From Mucilaginibacter rivuli (GTDB lineage Bacteria > Bacteroidota > Bacteroidia > Sphingobacteriales > Sphingobacteriaceae), in assembly GCF_019391655.1 (NCBI RefSeq), contig NZ_JAHXPQ010000006.1:186001-250000 (forward strand): a stretch of 64,000 nt of DNA, given 5' to 3'. The position numbers and the translations under genes were made by a program. The notes below the pieces were generated by a model. It made no database searches. It saw nothing but the letters and a program-made list of their open reading frames with translations, and was not told the DNA's origin. Positions 1-9,100 of this stretch are shown piece after piece. The stretch's first letter is position 1, and every line of letters starts with the position of its first letter.

Positions 1-2
1 AC

Positions 3-266
3 TTTTATAGCCTGTACTCCGCAAAAAGGCGGAACTCACAGGATGTATTGCTGATGTGCCTTTTAGGTTTCTTTGGCTTTGCTGGTGTGCACCGTATGAT
101 GCTGGGCCAGGTTGGTATGGGTATCGTTTACTTTTTCACCGCAGGTTTCTGCTTTATTGGTACAGTGGTAGACCTGATAAACATTAAAGCATTGACAGAC
201 GAGTACAACCAAAAAATGGCTTTCGAAACCATTCAGATCATTAAGATGGGTTTTGGTAGCTACTAA
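3..266 (+). CDS. TM2-domain membrane protein, 5' end cut by window
   Basis: The reading frame is open from the left edge, so the true start lies outside the window. What remains (about 87 residues) carries two hydrophobic helices joined by a short turn, with the pattern G-F-F-G-F-A-G-x-H-R then a G-Q-x-G-x-G turn, typical of TM2 domains. TM2 proteins are small inner-membrane proteins without a settled role in bacteria. The tail after the second helix is polar. The stop overlaps the end of the convergent symporter gene by 4 bases. The family call is fairly safe; function is unknown. Confidence 0.75.
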   Translation, partial: FYSLYSAKRRNSQDVLLMCLLGFFGFAGVHRMMLGQVGMGIVYFFTAGFCFIGTVVDLINIKALTDEYNQKMAFETIQIIKMGFGSY

Positions 267-1483
267 GTGAGTTCACTTTGTTCGCGCAACCCGGCAAAAC
301 GATTGATCAGCATCGCGGCGGCTGTGTCGCCGGTGGCGTTTAGCAAGGTAGCAACCGGGTCTATCAACGTACCAATGATAATAGCAGGTGGCAATGCCTC
401 GGGTGGAAAACCGTAAGCGGATATAAAAAGTAATTCGCCTACGTAACCGCCATTGGGGATGCCACCTTCAACAATGCTTACAAGCACTGTCATCCCAAGG
501 GCGAGCAGTATAACTTCGGGGCTGTTAAAGCTTTTGCCAAACATGGCAAATACCACGGCCATTTTTAATATGGATGAGATGCTTGAACCATCTTTATGCA
601 ATGTCCCGCCAAGGGGAATGGTAATGTTTGCGATAACCGCGGATATACCCATTCCCTTTGAAGCTTCCAGGTTAGCGGGTATGGTAGCAATACTGCTGCA
701 GGTACCTACCGCGGTAGCCGATGGAATAATGTTATTTTGCCAGTAACGTTTTATACCGTTAAAGCCTCCCGCTAAAAATGCGTATAAACTGTAAAATACA
801 GCATAATAAAACAAGCTCACGCCATAGCCAACAGCCATTATATGCCCGTAAGTACCAAACAGCGATGGCCCGAATACGGCCACCTGGTAAGCAAAGTACG
901 CGCCTAAACCAAGCGGCCCCATTTTCATGATGATAACAAATACACTTTTAAAGACCTCGTTGCCCGATTTTAAAAATTGAGCGAAAGCGTGCCCGTTTTC
1001 GCCGGCCTGCAAAATTCCAAAACCTGTTAATATGGCGAAGATGATCATGGCGAGCATATTCTTACGCGAGAGTAGCTGGAAGAACTCGCCTGTAGTAAAC
1101 ATTTGAGTTATGGAGTCGCCTGAAAAACTTTCGTGTGCTGCAGAGGTAGTGCTTGTAACCGTAGTAGCCACCTGGTGCACCGGGAACAGCCATATCGCCG
1201 CAATGGTAAATAATGCGGCCATCAGCACCGTTCCTAAAAACACTACTGACATGATGCCCATAATACGGCTCAGTTTTTGGCCGGTTCCAACACTGGCTAT
1301 CGCCGATGAAATAGCGAAAAATACCAATGGGATAACAGCCACAAAAAGCAGGTTTAAAAAAATATCGCCAATGGGTTTTAACAGTTCGGCCTTTTTGCCG
1401 AGGAGCATACCTGCAATACAGCCAATAATAATACCGCCTATCAGCCATATCATCCCGGTATAGTTTTTTATCCAGTTGCTCAT
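263..1483 (-). CDS. Dicarboxylate/amino acid:cation symporter (DAACS/SLC1 family)
   Basis: A 406-residue polytopic inner-membrane protein, the usual size for GltP/DctA-type carriers that couple uptake of glutamate, aspartate or C4-dicarboxylates to protons or sodium. About eight hydrophobic stretches are visible. Two family signatures can be seen: a serine-rich loop around S-S-I-A-T-I-P-A and, near the C-terminus, N-A-T-G-D-T-A-A-A, matching the substrate-binding N-x-T-G-D motif. The start ATG at 1483 is the first in frame. It is divergent from the YecE gene, leaving 93 bases for both promoters. The exact substrate cannot be read from sequence. Confidence 0.88.
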   Translation of the reverse strand: MSNWIKNYTGMIWLIGGIIIGCIAGMLLGKKAELLKPIGDIFLNLLFVAVIPLVFFAISSAIASVGTGQKLSRIMGIMSVVFLGTVLMAALFTIAAIWLFPVHQVATTVTSTTSAAHESFSGDSITQMFTTGEFFQLLSRKNMLAMIIFAILTGFGILQAGENGHAFAQFLKSGNEVFKSVFVIIMKMGPLGLGAYFAYQVAVFGPSLFGTYGHIMAVGYGVSLFYYAVFYSLYAFLAGGFNGIKRYWQNNIIPSATAVGTCSSIATIPANLEASKGMGISAVIANITIPLGGTLHKDGSSISSILKMAVVFAMFGKSFNSPEVILLALGMTVLVSIVEGGIPNGGYVGELLFISAYGFPPEALPPAIIIGTLIDPVATLLNATGDTAAAMLINRFAGLREQSELT

Positions 1484-1576
1484 GTATACAATTATACGAG
1501 ATAATTGATAAACTGTGGCAGTGTACTATCCAACATTAAAATAAACCTTAACGGTAACGTAATGTTGTTGATGTAA

Positions 1577-2332
1577 ATGGAGAAGGAATGTAAATTTTAC
1601 GCGGGTACAAGCGGCCTGGCTTTACCGGTAGCTAACAAGGCGGCGTACCCGCCGGAGTTCAGAGATAAACCGAGGTTGTCATACTATGCCTCGTTGTTCA
1701 ATAGTATCGAGATCAATAGCTCGTTCTATAAAATACCAATGGCTGCTACGGTTAGTAAATGGGTTGATTTAGTGCCTGATGATTTCCGGTTTACCTACAA
1801 ACTGTGGCAGGGTGTTACACACGAAAAAGGCTTGATATTTGACGCGAAGGATGTATGGCGGTTTATGAAGGTAATAAACGAAGCAGGTGATAAAAAGGGT
1901 TGTTTACTGGTTCAATTCCCTCCGGGGGTAAGGGTTGATAGTATAGCGCAATTGGAGCGTCTTTTAAGCTGCATCCGCGAAAGCGATAATAGCGTGGAGT
2001 GGAAAATAGCTGTAGAGTTCAGACACAGGTCATGGTACTTGGATAGGACTTATCAATTGCTGCAGCAATTGAATATGAGTATGGTGATTCACGATCTTCC
2101 ACCATCTGCCGCACCAATGGAAACATTGGATATGGATTTTGTTTATGTACGTTTCCACGGACCGGATGGCGGTTACCGCGGCACATATACCGACGGCTTT
2201 TTATATGAGTATGCAGGGTATATCCGCGAATGGCTGGATGATGGGAAAACCGTTTATGCCTATTTTAATAATACCATTGGCGATGCGGTAAAAAATCTGG
2301 CAACACTAAATGCTTATGTTAAGTCAGTTTAA
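1577..2332 (+). CDS. DUF72 (YecE) family protein
   Basis: A 251-residue soluble protein with the DUF72/YecE TIM-barrel pattern. It opens with Y-A-G-T-S-G, has an early N-S-I-E-I-N-S-S-F-Y segment, and in the middle A-V-E-F-R-H-R-S-W followed by Y-V-R-F-H-G-P and a late A-Y-F-N-N-T motif. All are characteristic of the family. The biochemical role of YecE proteins is not established, so no reaction is assigned. The gene stands alone on the plus strand; the next plus gene begins 64 bases downstream. Confidence 0.9.
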   Translation: MEKECKFYAGTSGLALPVANKAAYPPEFRDKPRLSYYASLFNSIEINSSFYKIPMAATVSKWVDLVPDDFRFTYKLWQGVTHEKGLIFDAKDVWRFMKVINEAGDKKGCLLVQFPPGVRVDSIAQLERLLSCIRESDNSVEWKIAVEFRHRSWYLDRTYQLLQQLNMSMVIHDLPPSAAPMETLDMDFVYVRFHGPDGGYRGTYTDGFLYEYAGYIREWLDDGKTVYAYFNNTIGDAVKNLATLNAYVKSV

Positions 2333-2371
2333 TATTTCGCAAACCCTCCCGGGGATGTATTTGTTAAAATA

Positions 2372-3124
2372 TTAACACATTAACCTATTAAATATCATGG
2401 CAAAGTACGGAGAAAAAGCACAGGAAAAAGTGGAGGAAACCATGCACGAAATGAAAAAGGGAACGCTCAAAAGCGGCAGTGGCAAAAAGGCAACTTCCAA
2501 AAAGCAGGCTATAGCCATTGGCTTATCCGAAGCGCGGAAAGAGGGCGGCAAAGTGCCTGAGAAGAAATCGTAAAACAAAAAAACAGTCCCGAAACAGAAG
2601 TTAGTTTCGGGACTGTTTGATATTACTTTAGCAGGCACAAATTTAAACGCCCACGAATCCATGCAATAACGTTTACCGGTTGGGGCCGGGCCATCATCAA
2701 ACACGTGGCCTAAATGTAAGCCTGTGCTACGCTCTACAACTTCCTCGCGCACTTCGCCAAACGAATAATCTTTCACTATCATGATATCCTTTTGGTTAAT
2801 TGGCTGGTAAAAACTTGGCCAACCTGTTCCCGAGTCAAACTTAGTATCCGAACTAAACAATGGCTTGCCCGTAGCGGCGCTCACGTAGGTGCCTTTTTTG
2901 TGGTTATCCCAATACGGATTTTTAAAGGGTGGCTCGGTACCTTTTTCTACCATGATGTAATAAGCATCGGGCGAAAGCACAGTTTTCCAATAACTGTTAG
3001 GTTTGGCTGCCGGGAATGTCTTAACATCTTCTGAACTGCCTGGTTTAACTTTGCCCGGCGTTTGGCTGCAGGTATTCAGCGAAAGCAGTAATAATAATAT
3101 AACTGATAATTTTAGTGTTTTCAT
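2372..3124 (-). CDS. msrB: Peptide-methionine (R)-S-oxide reductase, exported, with anomalous C-terminus
   Basis: An MsrB domain reduces methionine-R-sulfoxide in proteins. The N-terminus is a lipoprotein-type signal (L-S-L-N-T-C-S), so the enzyme is probably periplasmic. The domain spans about residues 45-166: F-D-S-G-T-G-W-P-S-F, H-L-G-H-V-F-D-D-G-P, then R-Y-C-M-D-S with catalytic Cys154. No zinc CxxC pairs are visible. The frame then continues for 84 more residues through a terminator hairpin and antisense to the DUF6496 gene, which is not MsrB-like. In the next frame, AAG-TAA lies at 2623-2628; deleting one A from the AAA at 2627-2629 gives an end at V-P-A-K. The real gene end is probably 2623, with an indel or sequencing error here. 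Confidence 0.9.
   Translation of the reverse strand: MKTLKLSVILLLLLSLNTCSQTPGKVKPGSSEDVKTFPAAKPNSYWKTVLSPDAYYIMVEKGTEPPFKNPYWDNHKKGTYVSAATGKPLFSSDTKFDSGTGWPSFYQPINQKDIMIVKDYSFGEVREEVVERSTGLHLGHVFDDGPAPTGKRYCMDSWAFKFVPAKVISNSPETNFCFGTVFLFYDFFSGTLPPSFRASDKPMAIACFLEVAFLPLPLLSVPFFISCMVSSTFSCAFSPYFAMIFNRLMC
2397..2573 (+). CDS. Small basic DUF6496-like protein (58 aa)
   Basis: A 58-codon frame from ATG 2397 to TAA 2573. The product starts M-A-K-Y-G, has a charged helix (E-K-V-E-E-T-M-H-E-M-K-K-G) and then L-K-S-G-S-G-K-K and A-I-A-I-G-L-S-E-A-R, a pattern I associate with the DUF6496 family of small, very basic proteins. Function is unknown. A strong hairpin follows 7 bases after the stop. The MsrB frame on the other strand runs straight through this gene, but the codon pattern and the terminator favour this as the real gene here. 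Confidence 0.75.
   Translation: MAKYGEKAQEKVEETMHEMKKGTLKSGSGKKATSKKQAIAIGLSEARKEGGKVPEKKS
2581..2618. terminator. Bidirectional rho-independent terminator
   Basis: A perfect 15-bp stem (2581-2595 with 2604-2618) and an 8-base loop. On the minus strand the stem runs into a seven-T tract. It lies just beyond the plus-strand DUF6496 stop at 2573. On the minus strand it lies just beyond the position (2623) where MsrB would stop if one base were removed. Confidence 0.85.
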
Positions 3125-3170
3125 AATGAGCTTAGTCGCTTATATATTAATAACATTACAAGGCATCTTT

Positions 3171-5108
3171 TTATTTTTCGAACACCAAAACAAACCCTCC
3201 GTTTGGCTTAACTTTTACCTGAGTATGTTTATCCGCTTTTAGCATTGCTTGCGCGAAGGTAAGTGGTTCTACCCCATCAGTAATTAGTTTTCCTTCCGGA
3301 TATCCTTGTAGGAAGGACAGGTCCAGATCGAGCATTTTATCAACGGCTTCACCATTAATACCCGCAATATACCATTTATTACCCGAGCGGCGAGCCAGTA
3401 CGGCAAGTTTACCGGGATAACCATCAATAAAACGGATGTCATCCCAATAGTTGGGCAACTGTTTTAAAAAGCCTTGCACATACGATGGTACATGGCTCAT
3501 GCCTTCAGGTGTTTCGGCCAGGTGCTGTATACCCGATTGAAAAATAACAGGCAATGCCAATTCAAAAGCACTGGTGGTGCGGCGTATCATTTTAGGCACC
3601 TTGTATAAAGCCATTGGCGTATAATCCATCGGATCGAATACATTACGGGTAAACGGAATAGTAGTGCAATGTGTAGGTTGTTCATCCATGTTAGCCTGCT
3701 CAAAAGTGGCAAACTCCATCCCTTTAATAGCTTCCATAGTTACCAGGTTGGGGTATGTACGTTCCAACCCGCGAGGCAAGGTAGTGCCATGGAAGTTAAC
3801 CAACAAGCCATAATCTTTAGCATCATTTAAAATACCTAAATAGTATTGCATCATAGATTGCCCATCGCCACCAAAAAAATCAATTTTTACACCTTTAATG
3901 CCCATGCCTTTTAAAATCCCAAATTCTTTAACCCGGCTCTCATGGGTTAGCATTTTGTCTTTGGGGGTTTGGGGTGTTTCATTCCAGCTACCGGCCGAGT
4001 TATACCACAGTAATAAACCTACATTTTTAGTTTTAGCGTAGTCGGCAAGTTCCTTTATCTTATCATAACCTATTTGTGTATCCCAAAGGGCATCAATCAA
4101 ACAATACTGCCAGTGCATATCGGCAGCATAATCAATAAATTGCTTTTGTACAGGATATGTGGTTTTACTATCCTTAAGCAACACCCAACTCCATGAAGCT
4201 TTTCCCGGCTTTATCATATTAGCATCTATTTTTATAGCCTTTGCTGCTACATCTGTACCAAGGGTTGATTCGGTAATGGTTTTTAATGAGCCTATTGTGA
4301 TAATGCGCCAGGGAGTGTACCATGGTAATTTGGACTCCGGCCCTGATACGCCGCCGGTATAAACCTCGCGGGGATCGGCAAGTGCGGTTTGGTATTCGCC
4401 ATCCGGCGATTCTGCTTTGAGATGGGTACCGCAATAATTACCAGCTGTTGGGAAAGTTTCGGTTAGCAGTACCCAGTTATTACCTGTTTTAAAAAGTGCA
4501 GGATATATCCAGCCAGCTTTTATTGGCGATGATGTACCTGCAATGATCTCTTTTTGATAATACTCCTCGTAAGATGGGTTTGCTTTTGCCCAACCTGTTT
4601 TGGCCTCGGCCATAGGCTGCAGCCAGCATTTGGTATCTGTACTAAAATGGTATGATGTAAGTTCGGCCGTGATTTTTTTCACATCGGTTGATGTACCGGG
4701 AAAATAATAACGGAAGGCCACCCCATCATTTGATACCTGGAAAATGATATCCATCAGTTTACCATCCGGGTTTTTGAAATGGAAAATACGCTTGCTAGCT
4801 TTGTAAGTGTTGTTATGACGTTTTATGGTTGATAGCTGATAAAAGTCGGTTATTAATGATACCGGAGACGCTGAAAGCAAGATCAAATCTTTTGAGAAAT
4901 CGCCGTCTTCCCGCACGATGCCAAGTTTTGAAGATTGGAGTGCTTTTTGCCCATCGCGGGTAATAGCGTAGCATATGCTTTGCGGAGTAACCTCCAGAAC
5001 AACAGTTAAATGCGCATTCGGGCTATGGATATCATATTTATTATCTGAACACATGGCATTGAAAACCATTGTTGTTAAACATAACAGTAGGGTTGATAAA
5101 GTTCTCAT
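3171..5108 (-). CDS. Glycoside hydrolase family 97 (alpha-glycosidase)
   Basis: A 645-residue protein with a signal peptide (about residues 1-20), an N-terminal beta-sandwich, a central (beta/alpha)8 barrel and a C-terminal beta domain, the GH97 layout of SusB-like enzymes that release alpha-linked glucose or galactose in the periplasm. The segment V-K-I-D-F-F-G-G-D-G places Asp410 where retaining members (the alpha-galactosidase subgroup) have their nucleophile. Glu459 in M-E-A-I-K-G is a candidate acid/base. This suggests the retaining rather than the inverting SusB type; substrate is inferred only. No SusC/SusD pair is nearby, so it is not in a classical polysaccharide utilization locus. 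Confidence 0.88.
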   Translation of the reverse strand: MRTLSTLLLCLTTMVFNAMCSDNKYDIHSPNAHLTVVLEVTPQSICYAITRDGQKALQSSKLGIVREDGDFSKDLILLSASPVSLITDFYQLSTIKRHNNTYKASKRIFHFKNPDGKLMDIIFQVSNDGVAFRYYFPGTSTDVKKITAELTSYHFSTDTKCWLQPMAEAKTGWAKANPSYEEYYQKEIIAGTSSPIKAGWIYPALFKTGNNWVLLTETFPTAGNYCGTHLKAESPDGEYQTALADPREVYTGGVSGPESKLPWYTPWRIITIGSLKTITESTLGTDVAAKAIKIDANMIKPGKASWSWVLLKDSKTTYPVQKQFIDYAADMHWQYCLIDALWDTQIGYDKIKELADYAKTKNVGLLLWYNSAGSWNETPQTPKDKMLTHESRVKEFGILKGMGIKGVKIDFFGGDGQSMMQYYLGILNDAKDYGLLVNFHGTTLPRGLERTYPNLVTMEAIKGMEFATFEQANMDEQPTHCTTIPFTRNVFDPMDYTPMALYKVPKMIRRTTSAFELALPVIFQSGIQHLAETPEGMSHVPSYVQGFLKQLPNYWDDIRFIDGYPGKLAVLARRSGNKWYIAGINGEAVDKMLDLDLSFLQGYPEGKLITDGVEPLTFAQAMLKADKHTQVKVKPNGGFVLVFEK

Positions 5109-5157
5109 TATAAATTCAGGCTTTGGTAATGTAATAATAGTATATATCTGGGGAATA

Positions 5158-5610
5158 TTATAGCACTTGTTTTATATCATACTGTTTCCCGTTCAAAACA
5201 AACCTGTCACCGGCTTTACTGCCGGTAAGTTTTACACCTATCGGCGATGCGGACGATACAACAAAATAGGTTTCATTATTAATTACAACCGAACCCGCAC
5301 TAACAGCAAGGTAAAATAAACCATTGCCGGTAATAACAATACTGCCCAGCCCGGCAACAGCCGAAGTACCTGATGCCGGGATGCGGTTAAGTGTGGCCAT
5401 TTGCTTATTAGCCTCGTTCAGCAAACCTGTATTGCGGTCGGTTTCCTGCTGGGCCATGGCCCGGCCTGTTTCATATTTATCGCCCGCGCTGCTTTTGGTT
5501 TCGCCGTTCGCCGCTTCCTGCGCATCCTGAATGGTATAGCTTATCGAATCTATCCGGCTTTGCAGGTAAGTAAAACAATGTTGGTATAAAGCCGCTTTCA
5601 GATCGTTCAT
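5158..5610 (-). CDS. GreA/GreB C-terminal-like protein
   Basis: About 150 residues. The N-terminal half is a predicted helical hairpin containing S-S-A-G-D-K-Y-E-T-G-R-A-M. The C-terminal half is beta-rich and ends in S-P-I-G-V-K-L-T-G-S-K-A-G-D, which resembles the FKBP-like C-terminal domain of transcript-cleavage factors (S-P-I-G-x-A-L-x-G-x-x-x-G-D). The ATG at 5610 is preferred over an upstream TTG. Proteins of this type in Bacteroidota are often mislabelled as 3-oxoacyl-ACP synthase; nothing here supports that. RNA-polymerase binding is a guess from the fold. It lies 49 bases upstream of GH97 on the same strand, perhaps separately transcribed. Confidence 0.6.
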   Translation of the reverse strand: MNDLKAALYQHCFTYLQSRIDSISYTIQDAQEAANGETKSSAGDKYETGRAMAQQETDRNTGLLNEANKQMATLNRIPASGTSAVAGLGSIVITGNGLFYLAVSAGSVVINNETYFVVSSASPIGVKLTGSKAGDRFVLNGKQYDIKQVL

Positions 5611-6150
5611 GTACAATATTTTTATTGGTTATATGGATATTGAGGTGCACCATAGTACATCCAAATTAAACCGCTGCAAACTATCACATTAAAAAATGAA
5701 AAATGCACAAATGTTGCTCAAAGCGAAAATATAGGAGAAATATAATTTTTTAAGTGGTATGCTATTAACATTTAAAAAAGAGCAGGGTATGTTTAATGAT
5801 ATATTAATAAAACCCCAATTATTGTTTGTTTTCAAGCATTTAACGGCAATTAGCTATACAAAAAGCATGACACTACAGGATGGCACATCAAAGTTTTTAT
5901 TATAAGTTCGTAGCTACAATTATTAACCTTCTATAAATAGCAGGAACAAAAAAGCACAAAAAGTGTACGCTTAACATTTAATTATCATTTCTTATTAAGA
6001 AATGGTTAATTAACTGGGAAGATTACGCATTTTACAATTGCAACATAACCAGGCGCAGATTAAACTATTAATAAAAATAAAAAAGCGGCTTTACACCGCG
6101 TATTGAGATTACTATTACTACCACCAATTAAACTAAATGAGACCCAAAAG
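5611..6150. other. Long AT-rich intergenic region before the giant surface gene
   Basis: About 540 bases without a convincing gene on either strand. It must hold the promoter of the minus-strand gene ending the previous block and that of the giant protein gene. Visible structure: a perfect 19-base dyad at 5986-6004 and a short GCGG/CCGC hairpin around 6083-6098. No clear TTTG/TAnnTTTG pair was found at a good distance from the ATG at 6151, so a long leader is possible. Confidence 0.6.
5986..6004. promoter_or_regulatory. Perfect 19-bp dyad (9-1-9) upstream of the giant gene
   Basis: The sequence CATTTCTTA-T-TAAGAAATG is a perfect inverted repeat of two 9-base arms around a single T. It lies 147 bases before the ATG of the giant surface protein. 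Its symmetry fits a dimeric regulator site or a small hairpin. No protein is assigned to it. Confidence 0.4.
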
Positions 6151-9100
6151 ATGAAAAAACTCTACTTCTTCATTTTCATGATTGTTATGGCCTTATCGCA
6201 AACCAATGCGGTGAATGCCAAAGCCTACAAATTAGTTACCGGGAAGGTATACGGCGCACCCGTTGCGCAAACCATTACCTTCCCTGCGTTTACTGCCGCG
6301 CAAACCGCAGGCTTTGCCGATATTACTTTAACGGCAACAGCAAGTTCGGCCTTGCCCATAACTTATACCAGTAGTAATACAGCGGTAGCTACCATAGTTG
6401 CCGGTAAAATACACTATATAGGTATAGGCAGTGCCGTTATTACCGCCACACAACCAGGCGATAATGTAAACTGGCTGCCCGCTACCAGCGTTAGCCTGCC
6501 GCTTACCGTAAACCCAACCATCACTTTTGCCAACTTAGGCAATGTTGCTTTTACACCAACAGATATTACACTTGCTGCTACAAGTAACGCAGCTGTTGGA
6601 ACATGGCCTATTACCTACACCACCAGCGATGCAACAATAGCAACCATTGTTGCTGGTAAACTGCATTGCGTTGGTTTAGGTACAGTTACTATTACTGCGG
6701 CTCAACAAGGATCGGTTTATCCGGGTGTTGCTTACACTACAACTACAAAAACGGCAACAGTAACGCTTACCTTGGGTGCTGCACCGGTTATTACCTGGAC
6801 AGGATCAGCCGGTACAGCATTGCAATCTGCCGACCTGGTTTTGGGTGGTACCAGTACCAATACCAATACGGCTCAGTTCCCTATTATATATACAATAACG
6901 CCAGCCAACCCTAATGTGGCTACTATTGTAAACAACCGCCTGCACATGACGGGTACAGGTACAGTTACTATTATAGCAACGCAACCAGGCAGTGGTAAAT
7001 TTACTGATGCCGCGCCGGCCAGCGCTAATTTTGTTATAACCGCACCTGCCGCACCAACATTTAGTACTGCTTTAGGTGGTAAAGTCTTTGGCACTACGTT
7101 AGATTTTGACCCCGCTGCCACACAAGGCGGATGGGCATCAACCATTACCTATACCAGCAGCAACCCTGCATTGGCTACTATTGTTAATAATAAAATACAC
7201 CTGGTATCTGGCCCTATTACAGCGGGTACGGTTACCATAGGCGCTTCATACACCTATCCTGTAGGTACCGGCGGAACTGCATCAACAGCGGTAACCAATA
7301 ATACCACACTTGCCGCAACTGTAGCTACAGCACCAACAAGCCCGGTACTCACTTTTACTGCATTAGGTTCAAAAGCATACACTACTATTGATATCCCATT
7401 AGTAGCAACTACTACCAGTACATCGGCAACGCCAATTACATTTGCTATAACAGGTGGTAATACAGCACTTGCTACCATAGTTAACGGCAACCTGCGCCTT
7501 TTACCAATCGCGGCAGTGCCTGTGGCGCCAAACAACACAGTAATAGTTACCGCAAGCCAGGGCGGCAGTGCCTACATAGCAGGAGCTATCCCGGCACCGG
7601 TATCACAAACATTAACGCTTACTGCACCTACCATTGCTATAACAAATCCAGGTACTAAACTGACCAATGCGTCTGATTTTGCTGTTGCAACTACAGCAAC
7701 AATTCCAACTGTGCCCGTAACTGTTACCATTGATGCTGCTACCCCTGCGGGTTTAGCCACAATAATAAATGGTAATGTGCACTTACTTGGAGGTACAGGC
7801 AACGTAACATTACGTGCATCACAGTCTGCCGCGGCAATTGCCGCGGGATACCCTCCGGCAGCAGATGTAACCGCTGTGTTTGCGGTAAATGCACCTACTA
7901 ACCCTGTAATTACTTTTGCAGCCTTGGCGCCAAGGCCATATGCAAATGGTACTACAACGCTTACAGCAACTTCTACTGTTGCCTCCCCTGCTGTTACTTT
8001 TACAAGCAGTAACCCGGCTGTTGCTACTATAACATCGGCAGGTGTTTTAACCCTCACCGGTGCAGTTGCCCCTCCTAACAACTTTACCATTATTACCGCA
8101 TCGCAAGGTGGTGGTACGGGCGGAGCACCTGGCCTGGCGGCTGATGTACAAAACGTATTGACAGTTACCCCTGCTACAATCACCTTCCCTACAATCGGAA
8201 CAAAAGCATATGTTGCTTCGGATTTTGCTCCTGGTGCTACAAGTACCAATACAGCAGCATTTATTTACTATACCAGCAGTAACCCTGCTGTTGCTACAGT
8301 GGTTAACAATGTAACCGGTACATTAACCGGTGGTACGGGTTATACCAATGGCACGTATAATAACATCGCATTAGTTGGTGGCTCAGGTACCGGTGCTGTA
8401 GCTTCTACTTTGGTAGTGGCGGGCGGCATTGTAACATCTGTAACTATTAACACAACTACAGTTTATAATAACGGCGATATTTTAACATTGGCTGTACCCG
8501 GCTCAATAGGTGGTGGTAACAACTTCTCGTTTTTAGTTACCGGCTTTAACAGTGTTGTACGTTATAATAAAAACGTACCGGCTGCACCAAATAACACCAC
8601 AACAATTACAGCCTCGCAAGGTGGTGGTGTAAATGGCACGCTTACTTTAGCGCCTGATGTATCGCAGGTATTAACTGTTACAGGCCCTGTTATTACTTTC
8701 CCGCCGTTAGGCACAAAGCAATTTACCAGCACAGATATTAACCCCGGTGCCACAACAACTTACGTAAGTACTAACAGCATCACTTCTACTACTTTAGTAG
8801 CAGGCTCCGGGTATACACCGGGTACTTATTTTTCGGTGCCATTAACCGGTGGAACAGGTACAGGTGCCACAGCAAATATTACCGTTGTTGGAACAATTGT
8901 TACTTCAGTAGTATTGGTTAATCCTGGTATAGGTTACACAGTTAACAATGTTTTAACAGCCTCTAATACTTTAATAGGCGGAACCGGAAACGGATTCTCT
9001 GTTATTGTTAGCGGTATTAGCGCGGGCTTGCCAATAACTTACACCAGCAGCAACACTGCTGTTGCTACAATTGTTAATGGTTTTATACATTTTGTAGGTA

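Noticed and set aside
5158-5610. 3-oxoacyl-ACP synthase
   Set aside because: No ketosynthase motifs and far too short; the GreA-like C-terminal pattern fits better.
7254-8249. Long antisense frames within the giant repeat gene
   Set aside because: They mirror the codon periodicity of the Ala/Val/Thr-rich repeats and have no start context, signal or family pattern.
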